Below are positions 35,869 through 43,906 of a DNA stretch of 64,000 bases, in pieces (within the stretch, counting starts at the first letter, position 1; every line of letters starts with the position of its first letter). The DNA lies in contig JAXLRM010000004.1 of assembly GCA_046331095.1 (NCBI GenBank), positions 496,001 through 560,000 of the forward strand, written 5' to 3'. Below the pieces are notes generated by a model that worked only from the letters and a program-made list of their open reading frames with translations, had not been told where the DNA came from and did not search any database. This DNA comes from JAIBAC01 sp046331095 (lineage in GTDB: Bacteria; Actinomycetota; Acidimicrobiia; UBA2766). A program made the translations under genes and the position numbers.

Positions 35869-35896
35869 CAATTCGAGCAACCGGGAGGGGCAACAG

Positions 35897-37165
35897 ATGA
35901 GCACCGAGGCCGAAGTCCGTGCCGAGCTGTCGGGCTGGCTCGCCCAGAACTGGGATCCAGACGCCACCGTCGCCCAGTGGTGGGACCTCCTCTGCGACTC
36001 GGGCTGGGCCGTGCCGGCATGGCCCGAGGACTGGTTCGGTCGCGGCCTCGGCCGCGACATGGGCCGCGTCGTCGGCGACGAGATGCGCAAGGCCGGTGCC
36101 CTCGGACCACCGTCGGGGCTCGGCATGATGCTCGCCGGGCCGACGATCATCTCCCACGGAACCGACGCTCAGAAAGCCCACTACCTGCGCCGCATCGTCA
36201 ACGGCCAGGACGGATGGTGCCAGCTCTTCAGCGAGCCGGGCGCCGGCAGCGACCTCGCCTCCCTGCAGACCCGCGCCGAGCGCGACGGCGACGAGTGGGT
36301 CGTCAGCGGCCAGAAGGTGTGGACGTCGGGCGGGCTCGTCGCCGACGTCGGCATGCTGATCGCCCGGACCGATCCCGACGTGCCCAAGCACAAGGGCATC
36401 ACCTACTTCGCGATCGACATGCACCAGCCCGGCGTCGAGGTGCGTGCCCTACGGGAGATGACCGGCCACGCCCTCTTCGCCGAGGTGTTCCTCGACGAGG
36501 CACGGGTCGCATCGGACGCGATCATCGGCGGCCTCGGCAACGGTTGGGCGGTCGCCAAGACCACCCTCGCGAACGAGCGCGCCGGCCTCGGCGCCGGAGG
36601 CGGAGGCGCGGCGGGCGGCGCAGTGCCCGGCAGGGTCATGAACGTCCTCGACAAGCCCGCGGGCGACTACGTGCAGGAGGGCCGACGCGGCGGCGCCGGT
36701 GTGCCGGGCCTGCTGGGCTCGGCACCCACGATGCTGCTCGAGCTCGCCCGGGAGCGTGGTGTGACCGGCGATCCCCACGTCCGCCAGGAACTCGCCCGCC
36801 TCTACTCCCTCGGCGAGATCGGCCGCTTCACGATCCTGCGCGCCAAGGCCGCGCTCGCGGCCGGACGCGGTCCCGGACCGGAGGCCAACACGGCCAAGCT
36901 CGCGATGAGCGCCATGGTGCGCCTTACCCGCGACCTCGGCCTCGAGATCTGCGGCGCCGCAGGCATGCTCGCCGGCGAGGACGCCCCGCTGCACGGCGCC
37001 GTGACCGAGATGGCCCTGTTCAGCCCGGCGCCGTCGATCTACGGCGGGACCGACCAGATTCAGCGCAACATCATCGGCGAGCGCAGCCTCGGGCTCCCGC
37101 GAGAGCCCGACAACAGCCACGAGATCCCCTTCCGCGAGCTCAAGGTCGGCACGCAGACGGCCTGA
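35897..37165 (+). CDS. Acyl-CoA dehydrogenase
   Basis: 422 aa FAD enzyme introducing the alpha-beta double bond into acyl-CoA thioesters. WCQLFSEPGAGSDLASLQTRA and WVVSGQKVWTSGG are the FAD/substrate motifs of the middle domain; YGGTDQIQRNIIGERSLGLPRE near the C-terminus is the family end. The position before the GGTDQIQRN motif where many members carry the catalytic base is not a clear Glu, so it may be one of the FadE subunits of heteromeric actinobacterial enzymes. GGGAGGGG precedes ATG 35897. Confidence 0.88.
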   Translation: MSTEAEVRAELSGWLAQNWDPDATVAQWWDLLCDSGWAVPAWPEDWFGRGLGRDMGRVVGDEMRKAGALGPPSGLGMMLAGPTIISHGTDAQKAHYLRRIVNGQDGWCQLFSEPGAGSDLASLQTRAERDGDEWVVSGQKVWTSGGLVADVGMLIARTDPDVPKHKGITYFAIDMHQPGVEVRALREMTGHALFAEVFLDEARVASDAIIGGLGNGWAVAKTTLANERAGLGAGGGGAAGGAVPGRVMNVLDKPAGDYVQEGRRGGAGVPGLLGSAPTMLLELARERGVTGDPHVRQELARLYSLGEIGRFTILRAKAALAAGRGPGPEANTAKLAMSAMVRLTRDLGLEICGAAGMLAGEDAPLHGAVTEMALFSPAPSIYGGTDQIQRNIIGERSLGLPREPDNSHEIPFRELKVGTQTA

Positions 37166-37186
37166 GGACGCTCGCGACTCGCCCTC

Positions 37187-37192
37187 TACACT
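37187..37192 (+). promoter_or_regulatory. -10-like TACACT, leaderless
   Basis: TACACT ends 6 bases before GTG 37199, suggesting a promoter inside the apparent operon. Confidence 0.5.
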
Positions 37193-37198
37193 CCCGGC

Positions 37199-38062
37199 GT
37201 GCCCCTCGAAACCGAACCAGAGACCGACGCGCCACCGCCCGATCCCACCACCGCCGGGACCACGGAAGACGATACGGACGCGGCGGACGAGGACGACCGC
37301 GCTGAGTACCACGCCCTCGAGCTCGGCGCCGGACGCTCAGTCGTGCTGATCCACGACCTGTACGCATCCCACGAGGCCTTCGCCGACCTGACCGAGCGCC
37401 TCGCCGAGGACTGGCGCGTGGTCGTGGTCGACCTGCCCGGCCACGGCCGCTCGTCGCGGCCCGGTGGTTTCGCCGACATCCACGAGGTCGCCGTCGAGCT
37501 CGGTGCCGTGCTCGACGAGTTCGCCGCCTTCCCTGCCGCCGTAGTGGGGGCGGGAGTCGGAGCGACCATCGCGGTCGAGCTGGCGGCAGCGCGTCCCGAC
37601 GACGTCACCGCGCTCGTGCTCGTAGGCGCCGGTCTCGGCGCCGAGTCGGCGATGTGGACCGAACCCGCACCGGCCGCATGGCTCGCGGGCACCGGCACGA
37701 GCAGCGACTTCGTCGACGCCTTGATGCCGATCCTCTACGGCGAGCGCTTCTTCGCCGACCAGCCCGGACGCGCCGCGAGCGAGAGGGCGCGCCTCGCCTC
37801 CCTCGATCCCGCGAACGTCGCGCCGCTGGCACTTGCCGCGGCGGCGTCGGGAGACCGCGTGGACCGTCTCGAAGACGTGCCGGTGCCGGCGCTGGTGCTC
37901 GCAGGCGAGGACGACGCCCTCGTCACCCCGGAGCGACTCCGTGAGGTCGCCGCACATGCCGGCGTCGAGCTCGTCACCATCCCGTGGGTGGGTCACTCGG
38001 CCGTCCTGGAGGGGCCCGTCAGTGTCGCCGCGACGGTCGAGGGCTTCCTCCGTGCCCGCTGA
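37199..38062 (+). CDS. Alpha/beta-hydrolase-fold protein lacking the nucleophile
   Basis: 287 aa. A 37-residue acidic N-terminal tail (Glu/Asp/Thr/Pro) leads into a clear alpha/beta hydrolase core: VVLIHDLYASHEAF in place of HG, VVVVDLPGHGRSSRPG, LVLAGEDDALV (Asp) and WVGHSAVLEGP (His). The nucleophile elbow reads GAGVG, so the expected Ser is Gly. Unless another residue substitutes, it is not a classical hydrolase. GTG 37199 follows a -10-like hexamer. Its 3' end overlaps ferrochelatase by 11 bp, so the two are likely co-translated; a heme-related or scaffold role is possible but unproven. Confidence 0.75.
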   Translation: MPLETEPETDAPPPDPTTAGTTEDDTDAADEDDRAEYHALELGAGRSVVLIHDLYASHEAFADLTERLAEDWRVVVVDLPGHGRSSRPGGFADIHEVAVELGAVLDEFAAFPAAVVGAGVGATIAVELAAARPDDVTALVLVGAGLGAESAMWTEPAPAAWLAGTGTSSDFVDALMPILYGERFFADQPGRAASERARLASLDPANVAPLALAAAASGDRVDRLEDVPVPALVLAGEDDALVTPERLREVAAHAGVELVTIPWVGHSAVLEGPVSVAATVEGFLRAR

Positions 38063-39023
38063 CACCGCAGTCCTCCTCGTCAACCACGGCGCCGCCGACA
38101 CGCGCGCCGGGATCGAGGCGTTCCTCTGCAACATCTTCCGTGACATCGACATCATCCCGCTGCCGGGGGGCAGCCCCGCACGTGCGCGCCTCGCCCGCCT
38201 GATCGCACGGCGCCGATCGGCCAAGGTCGCACGGCTCTACGACTACATGGGCGGCGGCTCTCCGCTCGTGCCGTACATGCGCGCGCAGGCCCGCGCGATG
38301 GAGGACGCTCTCGGGTTTCGCGTCCACCTCGGGCTGCGGTACTGGCCGCCGTACATCGCAGATGCCCTCGCGGCGATCGTCGCCTCCGGCACGGCCCGGG
38401 TGGTCGTCTTCCCCCAGTACCCGCAGTGGTCCGACACCACGACCGGCTCGGTCCTCGCGGAGCTCGACCGGGCGCGCGATGCCGTGCCCGGCGCCCGCGC
38501 GCTCGACTACGCCGTCGTCGAACCCTTCGGCGGTCGGCCCGAGTACGTGCGGATGGTCGCCGACTCCGTGCGGGCCGTCGTGGCCGAGTGCGAGTCGGAA
38601 CCGGCGCTGGTGTTCAGCGCCCACTCGGTGCCGATGGCCACGGTCGACGCGGGTGACCGCTACCCCGACGAGATCGCGGCTCAGGCCGGCGCCATCGCGT
38701 CGGCGGCGGGGTTCGCGCCCGACGGCTACGCGATCGGCTACCAGAGCCGATCGGGACCGGTGCGCTGGCTCGGGCCCGAGATCCGCGACGTCGTCGCCCG
38801 CCTCGTGGCTGCGCACCGGACCGACGTGGTCGTCGTGCCGATCTCGTTCGTGCAAGATCACCTCGAGACCCTCGTCGAGCTCGACGTGCAACTCGCCGCC
38901 GAGGTGGAATCCCTCGGCGGGCGCCTGCACCGAGTGCGCGCCGCGAACGCAGATCCACGCTTCGTGTCGCTGAGCGCCGACCTCGTCCGTGCTCACGCTC
39001 CGGCGTCACGCCATCCCGGCTGA
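38052..39023 (+). CDS. cpfC: Ferrochelatase (likely coproporphyrin III type)
   Basis: 323 aa. Inserts ferrous iron into coproporphyrin III (actinobacterial route) or protoporphyrin IX. LLVNHGAADT opens the protein; the metal-binding His is in VFSAHSVPM near residue 185 and the Glu in SFVQDHLETLVELD near 280; FPQYPQWSDTTTGS is the porphyrin-binding stretch. Length fits the monomeric bacterial enzyme. Start GTG 38052 overlaps the upstream gene; the 3' end overlaps the convergent ABC ATPase gene by 31 bp. The other heme genes are an operon 5 kb away on the other strand. Confidence 0.9.
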   Translation: MPADTAVLLVNHGAADTRAGIEAFLCNIFRDIDIIPLPGGSPARARLARLIARRRSAKVARLYDYMGGGSPLVPYMRAQARAMEDALGFRVHLGLRYWPPYIADALAAIVASGTARVVVFPQYPQWSDTTTGSVLAELDRARDAVPGARALDYAVVEPFGGRPEYVRMVADSVRAVVAECESEPALVFSAHSVPMATVDAGDRYPDEIAAQAGAIASAAGFAPDGYAIGYQSRSGPVRWLGPEIRDVVARLVAAHRTDVVVVPISFVQDHLETLVELDVQLAAEVESLGGRLHRVRAANADPRFVSLSADLVRAHAPASRHPG

Positions 39024-39766
39024 TTCCGCGGGGGCGCGTACGTGTGGGCGGCGATGCGGCCGTCGTGGAGCGAGAGACGCCGCGTGGCGAACTGCTCGAG
39101 GCGGGGGTCGTGGGTGGCGAGCACCACGGCGGTCCCGTTCTCGGCGAGCGAGGCGAGGATGGCGCCGATCTCGAGGCCGTGGTCGGTGTCGAGGTTCGCC
39201 GTCGGTTCGTCGGCGATGATCAGGCGTGGTTCGGTAGCGAGCGCGCGGGCGACGGCGACGCGCTGTTGCTCGCCGCCGGAGAGGTCCGCGGGCCGGGCGT
39301 GCGCCCGGTGGCCGACCCCGAGCGAATCGAGGAGCGCGGCGGCCTTGTCGCGTGCGCCGCGTCCCGTGGTGCCGGCCGCGTTGAGCGCCGCCTCGACGTT
39401 CTCCGCGGCGCTGAGCGGCGCGAGCAGGTTGAACGACTGGAACACGAATCCGATCTCGGCGCGGCGCACCCGGTCGAGGCCACGCTGGTCGGCGAAGTCG
39501 ACACGCCGCCCGCCGACGTCCACCGTCCCCTCGGTCGGCCGCAACAGCGTGCCGAGGATCGAGATCAGGGTGGTCTTGCCCGATCCCGACGGTCCTTCGA
39601 TCAGGAGCACCTCGCCGGGTAGGACCGTGAGCGACTCGATCGCGAGTGCGCAAATGGCGGCCGTCCCGCGTCCGTAGGTGTGCACGAGGTTCGCGACGGC
39701 TACGGCGGGCGACACCCGCTGAGGTGGCGGCGGGCCCGCCCACGACTGCGCGGCCGTGGACGTCAT
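38993..39766 (-). CDS. ABC transporter ATP-binding protein (LolD/MacB type)
   Basis: 257 aa ATPase. Walker A GPSGSGKTT near residue 58, Q-loop FVFQSFNLL, signature LSGGEQQR near 165, Walker B LIIADEPTANLDTD and H-loop ATHDPRLE. This sequence type energises FtsX-like exporters or lipoprotein/peptide mechanotransmission. Its ATG overlaps the stop of the FtsX-like permease (ATGA), so the two form one transporter. The 3' end overlaps ferrochelatase antisense. Confidence 0.9.
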   Translation of the reverse strand: MTSTAAQSWAGPPPPQRVSPAVAVANLVHTYGRGTAAICALAIESLTVLPGEVLLIEGPSGSGKTTLISILGTLLRPTEGTVDVGGRRVDFADQRGLDRVRRAEIGFVFQSFNLLAPLSAAENVEAALNAAGTTGRGARDKAAALLDSLGVGHRAHARPADLSGGEQQRVAVARALATEPRLIIADEPTANLDTDHGLEIGAILASLAENGTAVVLATHDPRLEQFATRRLSLHDGRIAAHTYAPPRNQPGWRDAGA

Positions 39767-41190
39767 CGGCGCATCACCGTGACGGGGTCGAGACGCATGG
39801 CGCGTCGTACCGGCGCGAGCGATCCGAGGACACCCATCGCAACCGACGCGCCGGCGGCGATGACGAACGTGCTCGGGACGATGCGACGCGGGATGAGCGG
39901 GGCGAAGACCCCGATCAGCATCGAAGCCAGGAGCCCGAACGCGATCCCCAGGGCGAGGGAGAGTCCGATGAGGTAGGTGGACTGGGCGAGCACCGTCCTG
40001 CGCAGCGAGCCGCGGCCGAAGCCGATCGCACGCAGGACGGCGTAGTCGCCGAGGTTCTCGCTCACCTGGGTCGACAGGGTGAGACCGAGCAGGAGAATGC
40101 CGACGAAGACCGCCGCCGCGACGAGTACGACCACGAGTGGTTCGACGGCACGGAAGTAGTTCTTGTTCAGCTCTTCACGGAACGTGTGCGCCGGCAGAAC
40201 CTCGAGGTCGGTGCCCGAGGTCGCGACCGCGCGACGCACGTCCGACTCGCTCTGGCCCGGCTCCAGCTTGATCCCGAGGTACTGGGGCTTGTCGGGCTGG
40301 AGTTGCTCGCGCAAGCGCAGCAGGGCCGCGCGACCGTCGGCGGCGCTACCAGCGGTCGACTCGAGCTGCTCGATGCCTGCCTCGAGGCGGTTGTACTGCT
40401 CGGGGAAGAGACCGACGTCGGGCAGGATCTCGCGCATCTTGCCGGCGGCGCCGCGCAGCGCCGTCTCGAGGTCCGAGAGCGAGGCCGCCGACCTGTCGAG
40501 GCGCGCCGACGAGTCGGGATCGCCGCTCAGCAGTGCCGCTGCCGTACCGGCCGTGACGAACACCCACTGCTGGATCAGCGTCGACGTGCCCGACACCGTG
40601 CCGACGACGACGGTGTCGCGGACCTGGCCACCTCGCTTGAGGACGAGGCCGCTCCCCACCCCGATGCCCATGCTCTCCGCGACGGCCTGGTCGATCACCG
40701 ACTCGTCGAGATCGCGGGGCGGACGTCCGCTCGTGATGTCGAGCGCGAAGACCTCGGGCGGCCATGCGACCGCCATCGCGGTCTGCAGCTCACCTCCGGC
40801 GGGTGCCATCTCGCACTGGGTGAACGCGACGGGTTCGGCGACAGCGAATCCCGCGTCGCGGACGGCGCTCACCGCGGCGTCGGGCAGCGGGGCGTTCTGG
40901 GACAGGACCTTGCCCCCGCTCACCATGAGCCAGGCGTCGATGCCGGTGCCGTCGAGCCACGACGTCGCTCCGAGCAGGCCCGCGTGGATCGTGAGCTCGA
41001 CGACGATCAGCGCGATCACCGACGTGCACGCGACGACCGCCATCGCGAACCGCGTCCTCGACCGCAGCATCAGGCGCCGTCCCAGCGGTACACGCCGGCC
41101 GAACGCGTGCTTGCGCCGGTTGGCCCCGCTCTCGCGTGTCCCGGAGGCGGTTGCGGTGGAGTGCTCCGCCGCCGTGGAGACCACCGTCAC
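39763..41190 (-). CDS. FtsX-like ABC permease
   Basis: 475 aa. An N-terminal helix (about 48-70), a large extracytoplasmic domain (about 75-330), then three helices from about 335 with the FtsX signature LLLGLTLSTQVSENLGDYAVLRAIGFG near 355-380, and an RLDPVTVMRR end. MacB/LolE-like topology. Works with the ATPase encoded downstream. Substrate unknown; cell-envelope lipids or peptides are typical. 58 bp separates it from the XRE gene on the same strand, which may regulate it. Confidence 0.85.
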   Translation of the reverse strand: MTVVSTAAEHSTATASGTRESGANRRKHAFGRRVPLGRRLMLRSRTRFAMAVVACTSVIALIVVELTIHAGLLGATSWLDGTGIDAWLMVSGGKVLSQNAPLPDAAVSAVRDAGFAVAEPVAFTQCEMAPAGGELQTAMAVAWPPEVFALDITSGRPPRDLDESVIDQAVAESMGIGVGSGLVLKRGGQVRDTVVVGTVSGTSTLIQQWVFVTAGTAAALLSGDPDSSARLDRSAASLSDLETALRGAAGKMREILPDVGLFPEQYNRLEAGIEQLESTAGSAADGRAALLRLREQLQPDKPQYLGIKLEPGQSESDVRRAVATSGTDLEVLPAHTFREELNKNYFRAVEPLVVVLVAAAVFVGILLLGLTLSTQVSENLGDYAVLRAIGFGRGSLRRTVLAQSTYLIGLSLALGIAFGLLASMLIGVFAPLIPRRIVPSTFVIAAGASVAMGVLGSLAPVRRAMRLDPVTVMRR

Positions 41191-41248
41191 CGTCCTTGGT
41201 CTTGGGTCGGGCCTGCGCCGGGTCGTCCTCGCGGCGCCTCCGAGGCGG

Positions 41249-41749
41249 TCAGGCGCCGGCGTCCGAGCCTAGAGCCTCGTTGGCGGCGAGGTAGGAGCGG
41301 TACACGGCCAGGAGGGCGTCCTTTTGTGCCGCGGTGAGGCGTGCGTCTGCCGCGATCGCGGCGGCCGCCGCGGGCCTGTCCGCACCGGTGTCGCCGGCAG
41401 TGCCGGCCTCGGTGCCGTGTGAGGTGCCGGGTGAGGTGCCGGGTGAGGGGTCGTGGAAGAGGCCGGCCTGGTCGAGGATCGTCTCGGCCGACACGTTGAG
41501 CCCACGCGCCACCTGCCGCAGCACACGTACCGACGGCTCGTGCTTGCCCCGCTCGATCTGGCTCAGGTACGCGTTGGACACGTCGGCGAGGTCGGCGAGC
41601 TGGCGCAGCGTCAGGCCCGCGATGCGGCGCTGCGCGCGGATGAATCGCCCCAGCGACTCGAGCTGGGGCCGCCAGTCGGGCCCGGAGCCGTGGTCCGCCG
41701 CGGCGGGTTGGGGCTCCGGGCCGGGACCGGTGGGGGAGTCCTCAGGCAC
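41249..41749 (-). CDS. XRE-family HTH regulator
   Basis: 166 aa. The helix-turn-helix (residues about 35-90, LTLRQLADLADVSNAYLSQIERGKHEPSVR region) is textbook XRE/Cro-C1. The C-terminal half has a Gly/Thr/Ser/Pro repeat (PGTSPGTSHGTEAGT) and a helical tail (AAQKDALLAVYRSYL). It overlaps the small HbhA-like gene by 8 bp; in mycobacteria an XRE gene (Rv0474) also adjoins hbhA. GTG 41749 start. Confidence 0.88.
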   Translation of the reverse strand: MPEDSPTGPGPEPQPAAADHGSGPDWRPQLESLGRFIRAQRRIAGLTLRQLADLADVSNAYLSQIERGKHEPSVRVLRQVARGLNVSAETILDQAGLFHDPSPGTSPGTSHGTEAGTAGDTGADRPAAAAAIAADARLTAAQKDALLAVYRSYLAANEALGSDAGA

Positions 41750-42053
41750 GCTTGGCGGCCGCGGCCTTGGCCGGTGCGGGCTTCGGAGCCTTGGCGTCGC
41801 CGTTGCCGGGCATCGCGCCCTCGACCGTCGACGACACGGTGTGGATCGTGTTGTCGACCGCGTCGACGACCTTGCGGCTCACGTCACGCTGGGCGTCGAA
41901 GACGCTGCGCACGAACGAGAACGCCGAGTCGGTGACCGCCTTGATCTCGGTCTGGTCGACGAAGCCCTCGGCGAACCCGAGCACCTGCAGCTCGATGTCG
42001 TGCACGGTGTCGATGATCGGGTCGGCTACGGGTGCCACTACTGGACTGGCCAT
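41742..42053 (-). CDS. Small helical protein with Lys/Ala/Pro tail (HbhA- or phasin-like)
   Basis: 103 aa. Residues 10-75 look amphipathic-helical (VLGFAEGFVDQTEIKAVTDS and on), as in phasins and the coiled region of mycobacterial HbhA; the tail KAPKPAPAKAAAAKRA resembles HbhA's Lys-rich heparin-binding end in miniature. No signal peptide. GGAGA precedes ATG 42053. First gene of a unit with the XRE regulator and possibly the ABC exporter. Role in lipid-inclusion surface or envelope is conjecture. Confidence 0.6.
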   Translation of the reverse strand: MASPVVAPVADPIIDTVHDIELQVLGFAEGFVDQTEIKAVTDSAFSFVRSVFDAQRDVSRKVVDAVDNTIHTVSSTVEGAMPGNGDAKAPKPAPAKAAAAKRA

Positions 42054-42128
42054 GTCTGTCTCCTGGTCGGCCCGCCGCGGGGTCGGCGGGCACCGCTGGG
42101 GTCTGCTTGGTACTTCAAGCGATGCTCA

Positions 42129-42157
42129 GCTAACCACGCAGGCGGGTGAAATGTCAA
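42129..42157 (-). promoter_or_regulatory. Possible promoter of the HbhA-like gene
   Basis: TTGACA at 42157-42152 (minus strand) and a weak -10 at about 42134-42129 (GTTAGC) with 17-base spacing. A nearby inverted repeat GCTTG/CAAGC at about 42107-42122 could be the XRE operator. The -10 match is poor. Confidence 0.3.
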
Positions 42158-42230
42158 GCAGATTCTCGACGTGGGTCGCTCGTCTCCGGAGGTTTCGCAG
42201 GTTCCGGGGGTTCGGGGGGGGTTTCGGAGG

Positions 42231-42451
42231 GACGTGGGGACGTGAGGTGGGTTGTGGACCCGCTTTACGTCCCCACGTCGGGGGTTCCGGGGTTCGGGGG
42301 TTCCGGAGGGTTCCGGAGGGACGTGGGGACGTGAGGTGGGTTGTGGACCCGCTTTACGTCCCCACGTCGGGGGTTCGAGGGGTTCGGGGGGGGTTCCGTA
42401 GGGACGTGGGGACGTGAGGTGGGTTGTGGACCCGCTTTACGTCCCCACGTC
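42231..42451. repeat. Dispersed palindromic repeat, locus 2 (three copies)
   Basis: Three hairpins at 42231-42279, 42320-42368 and 42403-42451. Each has arms GACGTGGGGACGT/ACGTCCCCACGTC (13 bp, perfect) and an inner GGGT/ACCC stem, separated by G-rich tracts of TTCGGGGG type. They occupy the 440-bp spacer 42054-42493, downstream of the M23 gene and upstream of the HbhA-like gene. Partial arms flank the array at about 42167 and 42484. Apart from the candidate promoter the spacer holds nothing else. Confidence 0.9.
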
Positions 42452-42493
42452 GGGGGGTCCGGGGGGTTCGGGGGGGTTTCGGAGGGACGTGTG

Positions 42494-43318
42494 TCAGCCG
42501 ATTCCGTGCTTGGTGGCGTAGGCACGCACCTCTGCGACGGGGGACTTCTGGCCGCCGTCGCGCCACGAGTCGAGGTAGGGCCACGGGTAGATCGCGCCGC
42601 GGCGAACCTCCCAGTCCCCGGCGCGTGTGGGCGGCGAGATGCCGAAGTGCAGGTGGCAGCCGGTGCCCTTGGCGTTGCCGGTGTCGCCCACCTTGCCAAG
42701 CGGGGTGCCCGGCTGCACCTTGTCGCCGGGGCTCACCCCCGGGTCCACCGACGAGAGGTGGCTGCCGTAGTAGCGCACGCCGTCGTTGCCGACGACACTC
42801 ACCGAGATCCCGCCGCGCAGCGACGCGTCGTCGCTCTTGGAGCTCCACTCGTCGGTGCGTGACACGTCCTGGACGACGCCGGCCACAGGGGAGACGACCT
42901 GGGTTCCGCACGGGGCGAACATGTCGTTCGCCGGGTAGTCGTGGTGGCTGTGGCCGTAGTTGCCGGCGCTGGCGGGGACGAGCGGATACATGTAGGTAGT
43001 CGACCCCGACGGTGTGGGAGCGGCGGTAGTCGTGGGTGTCGGTGCCGCAGTCGTCGCCGGGGCCTCGACGGCGGTCGTGGTGGTGGTGGTCGTCGCGGTC
43101 GTCGTCGAGGTGACGTCGTCGGCGGGCAGACCCACGACATCGGCAGGTTCTGACGCACCGCCTCCGGAGGTCGCCATCGCCACGACCGCCGCCACGAGCC
43201 CGACCGCGATCACACCGGCGACCGCGACGGCGGCGACGAGCGTGCGCCTGGTGCGCGCTGCCCGGCGGAGGTCGTCGTCGAGGCCGCGCCGGGACGTGCC
43301 GGGGGTGTCGTCAGGCAT
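42494..43318 (-). CDS. M23-family (LytM-like) peptidoglycan peptidase
   Basis: 274 aa. An N-terminal membrane anchor (VAAVAVAGVIAVGLVAAVVA, about 27-46), a Thr/Pro-rich linker (about 60-110) and an extracytoplasmic peptidase M23 domain: HSHHDYPANDMFAPCG with the zinc His/Asp, VVSPVAG, and CHLHFGI near residue 230 with the HxH motif. Probably a cell-wall hydrolase or its activator; zinc residues appear intact. ATG 43318 follows TACTGT after 6 bases and has no ribosome-binding site. Confidence 0.85.
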   Translation of the reverse strand: MPDDTPGTSRRGLDDDLRRAARTRRTLVAAVAVAGVIAVGLVAAVVAMATSGGGASEPADVVGLPADDVTSTTTATTTTTTTAVEAPATTAAPTPTTTAAPTPSGSTTYMYPLVPASAGNYGHSHHDYPANDMFAPCGTQVVSPVAGVVQDVSRTDEWSSKSDDASLRGGISVSVVGNDGVRYYGSHLSSVDPGVSPGDKVQPGTPLGKVGDTGNAKGTGCHLHFGISPPTRAGDWEVRRGAIYPWPYLDSWRDGGQKSPVAEVRAYATKHGIG

Positions 43319-43324
43319 TCGTGA

Positions 43325-43330
43325 ACAGTA
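43325..43330 (-). promoter_or_regulatory. -10-like TACTGT, leaderless
   Basis: TACTGT on the minus strand, 6 bases before ATG 43318 of the M23 peptidase. Confidence 0.5.
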
Positions 43331-43366
43331 GTGGCCCAATGGCGCGACCCCCCCCTCCGCAGGGTC

Positions 43367-43372
43367 TATCTT
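43367..43372 (+). promoter_or_regulatory. -10-like TATCTT, leaderless
   Basis: TATCTT ends 8 bases before ATG 43381; divergent from the M23 promoter in a 62-bp spacer. Confidence 0.5.
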
Positions 43373-43380
43373 CGTGCGCC

Positions 43381-43764
43381 ATGGAACTGCACTCCCTGCT
43401 TGCTGCCCCGTCCAGTGTCGACACAACCGGCGCCGGTGCCGCTGTCGGAATCGGCATCGGATTCCTCGTCCTCTACTTCGCGGTGATCGTGGCCGCGATC
43501 GTGTTGTTCATCTGGGCGCTCATCGACTGCCTGCGCTACCCCGACCAGGCCTGGGAGGCGGTGGGCCAGCAGAAGATCGTGTGGATCCTCGTGATCGTCC
43601 TCGTCGGCTGCATCGGCCCCCTGCTCTACTTCTTCATCCCACGACCCAAGCTCAAGGCGTGGAAGGAGAGCGGCGGCAGCGCCGGGTACGGTGGTGGTTA
43701 CCCGCCCCAGGGTGGCGGCTACCCGCCCCAGCCTCCCTATCCCCAACAGCCTTACCAGCAGTGA
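43381..43764 (+). CDS. PLDc_N-domain membrane protein
   Basis: 127 aa. Two membrane helices (about 22-47 and 66-85) bracket LIDCLRYPDQAWEAVGQQK, the pattern of the PLDc_N domain (PF13396), found at the start of cardiolipin synthases and as stand-alone actinobacterial membrane proteins. No phospholipase HKD motif is present, so no enzyme activity is expected. The tail is a Gly/Pro/Tyr/Gln-rich repeat (YPPQGGGYPPQ). Divergent from the M23 gene. Confidence 0.8.
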   Translation: MELHSLLAAPSSVDTTGAGAAVGIGIGFLVLYFAVIVAAIVLFIWALIDCLRYPDQAWEAVGQQKIVWILVIVLVGCIGPLLYFFIPRPKLKAWKESGGSAGYGGGYPPQGGGYPPQPPYPQQPYQQ

Positions 43765-43834
43765 CGTCCGGGCGTCACTAGCCGCCCACCCTCGTCCCCG
43801 ACCTGGGCAGCGCCCACCGGACGAAATCCCGACC

Positions 43835-43874
43835 TGGGCGCGCCCACCCCACGTGGATGGGGTGAGCGCGCCCA
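43835..43874. terminator. Strong bidirectional terminator hairpin
   Basis: A 17-base left arm TGGGCGCGCCCACCCCA (43835-43851) pairs with the right arm 43858-43874 with one mismatch around a 6-base loop. It lies between the convergent stops at 43764 and 43907. The site has no T-tract, as is common in high-GC actinobacteria. Confidence 0.65.
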
Positions 43875-43906
43875 AGTGGGGACCCGGAACGGCGCCCACG
43901 TGTGCC

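Noticed and set aside
41249..42053. Type II toxin-antitoxin pair (small protein plus XRE protein)
   Set aside because: The partner has no toxin fold and has a Lys/Ala/Pro tail with long amphipathic helices; an HbhA/phasin-like reading fits better.
42231..42451. CRISPR array
   Set aside because: The three repeats are 49 bp, palindromic over most of their length, and the spacers between them are similar G-rich tracts, not unique sequences.
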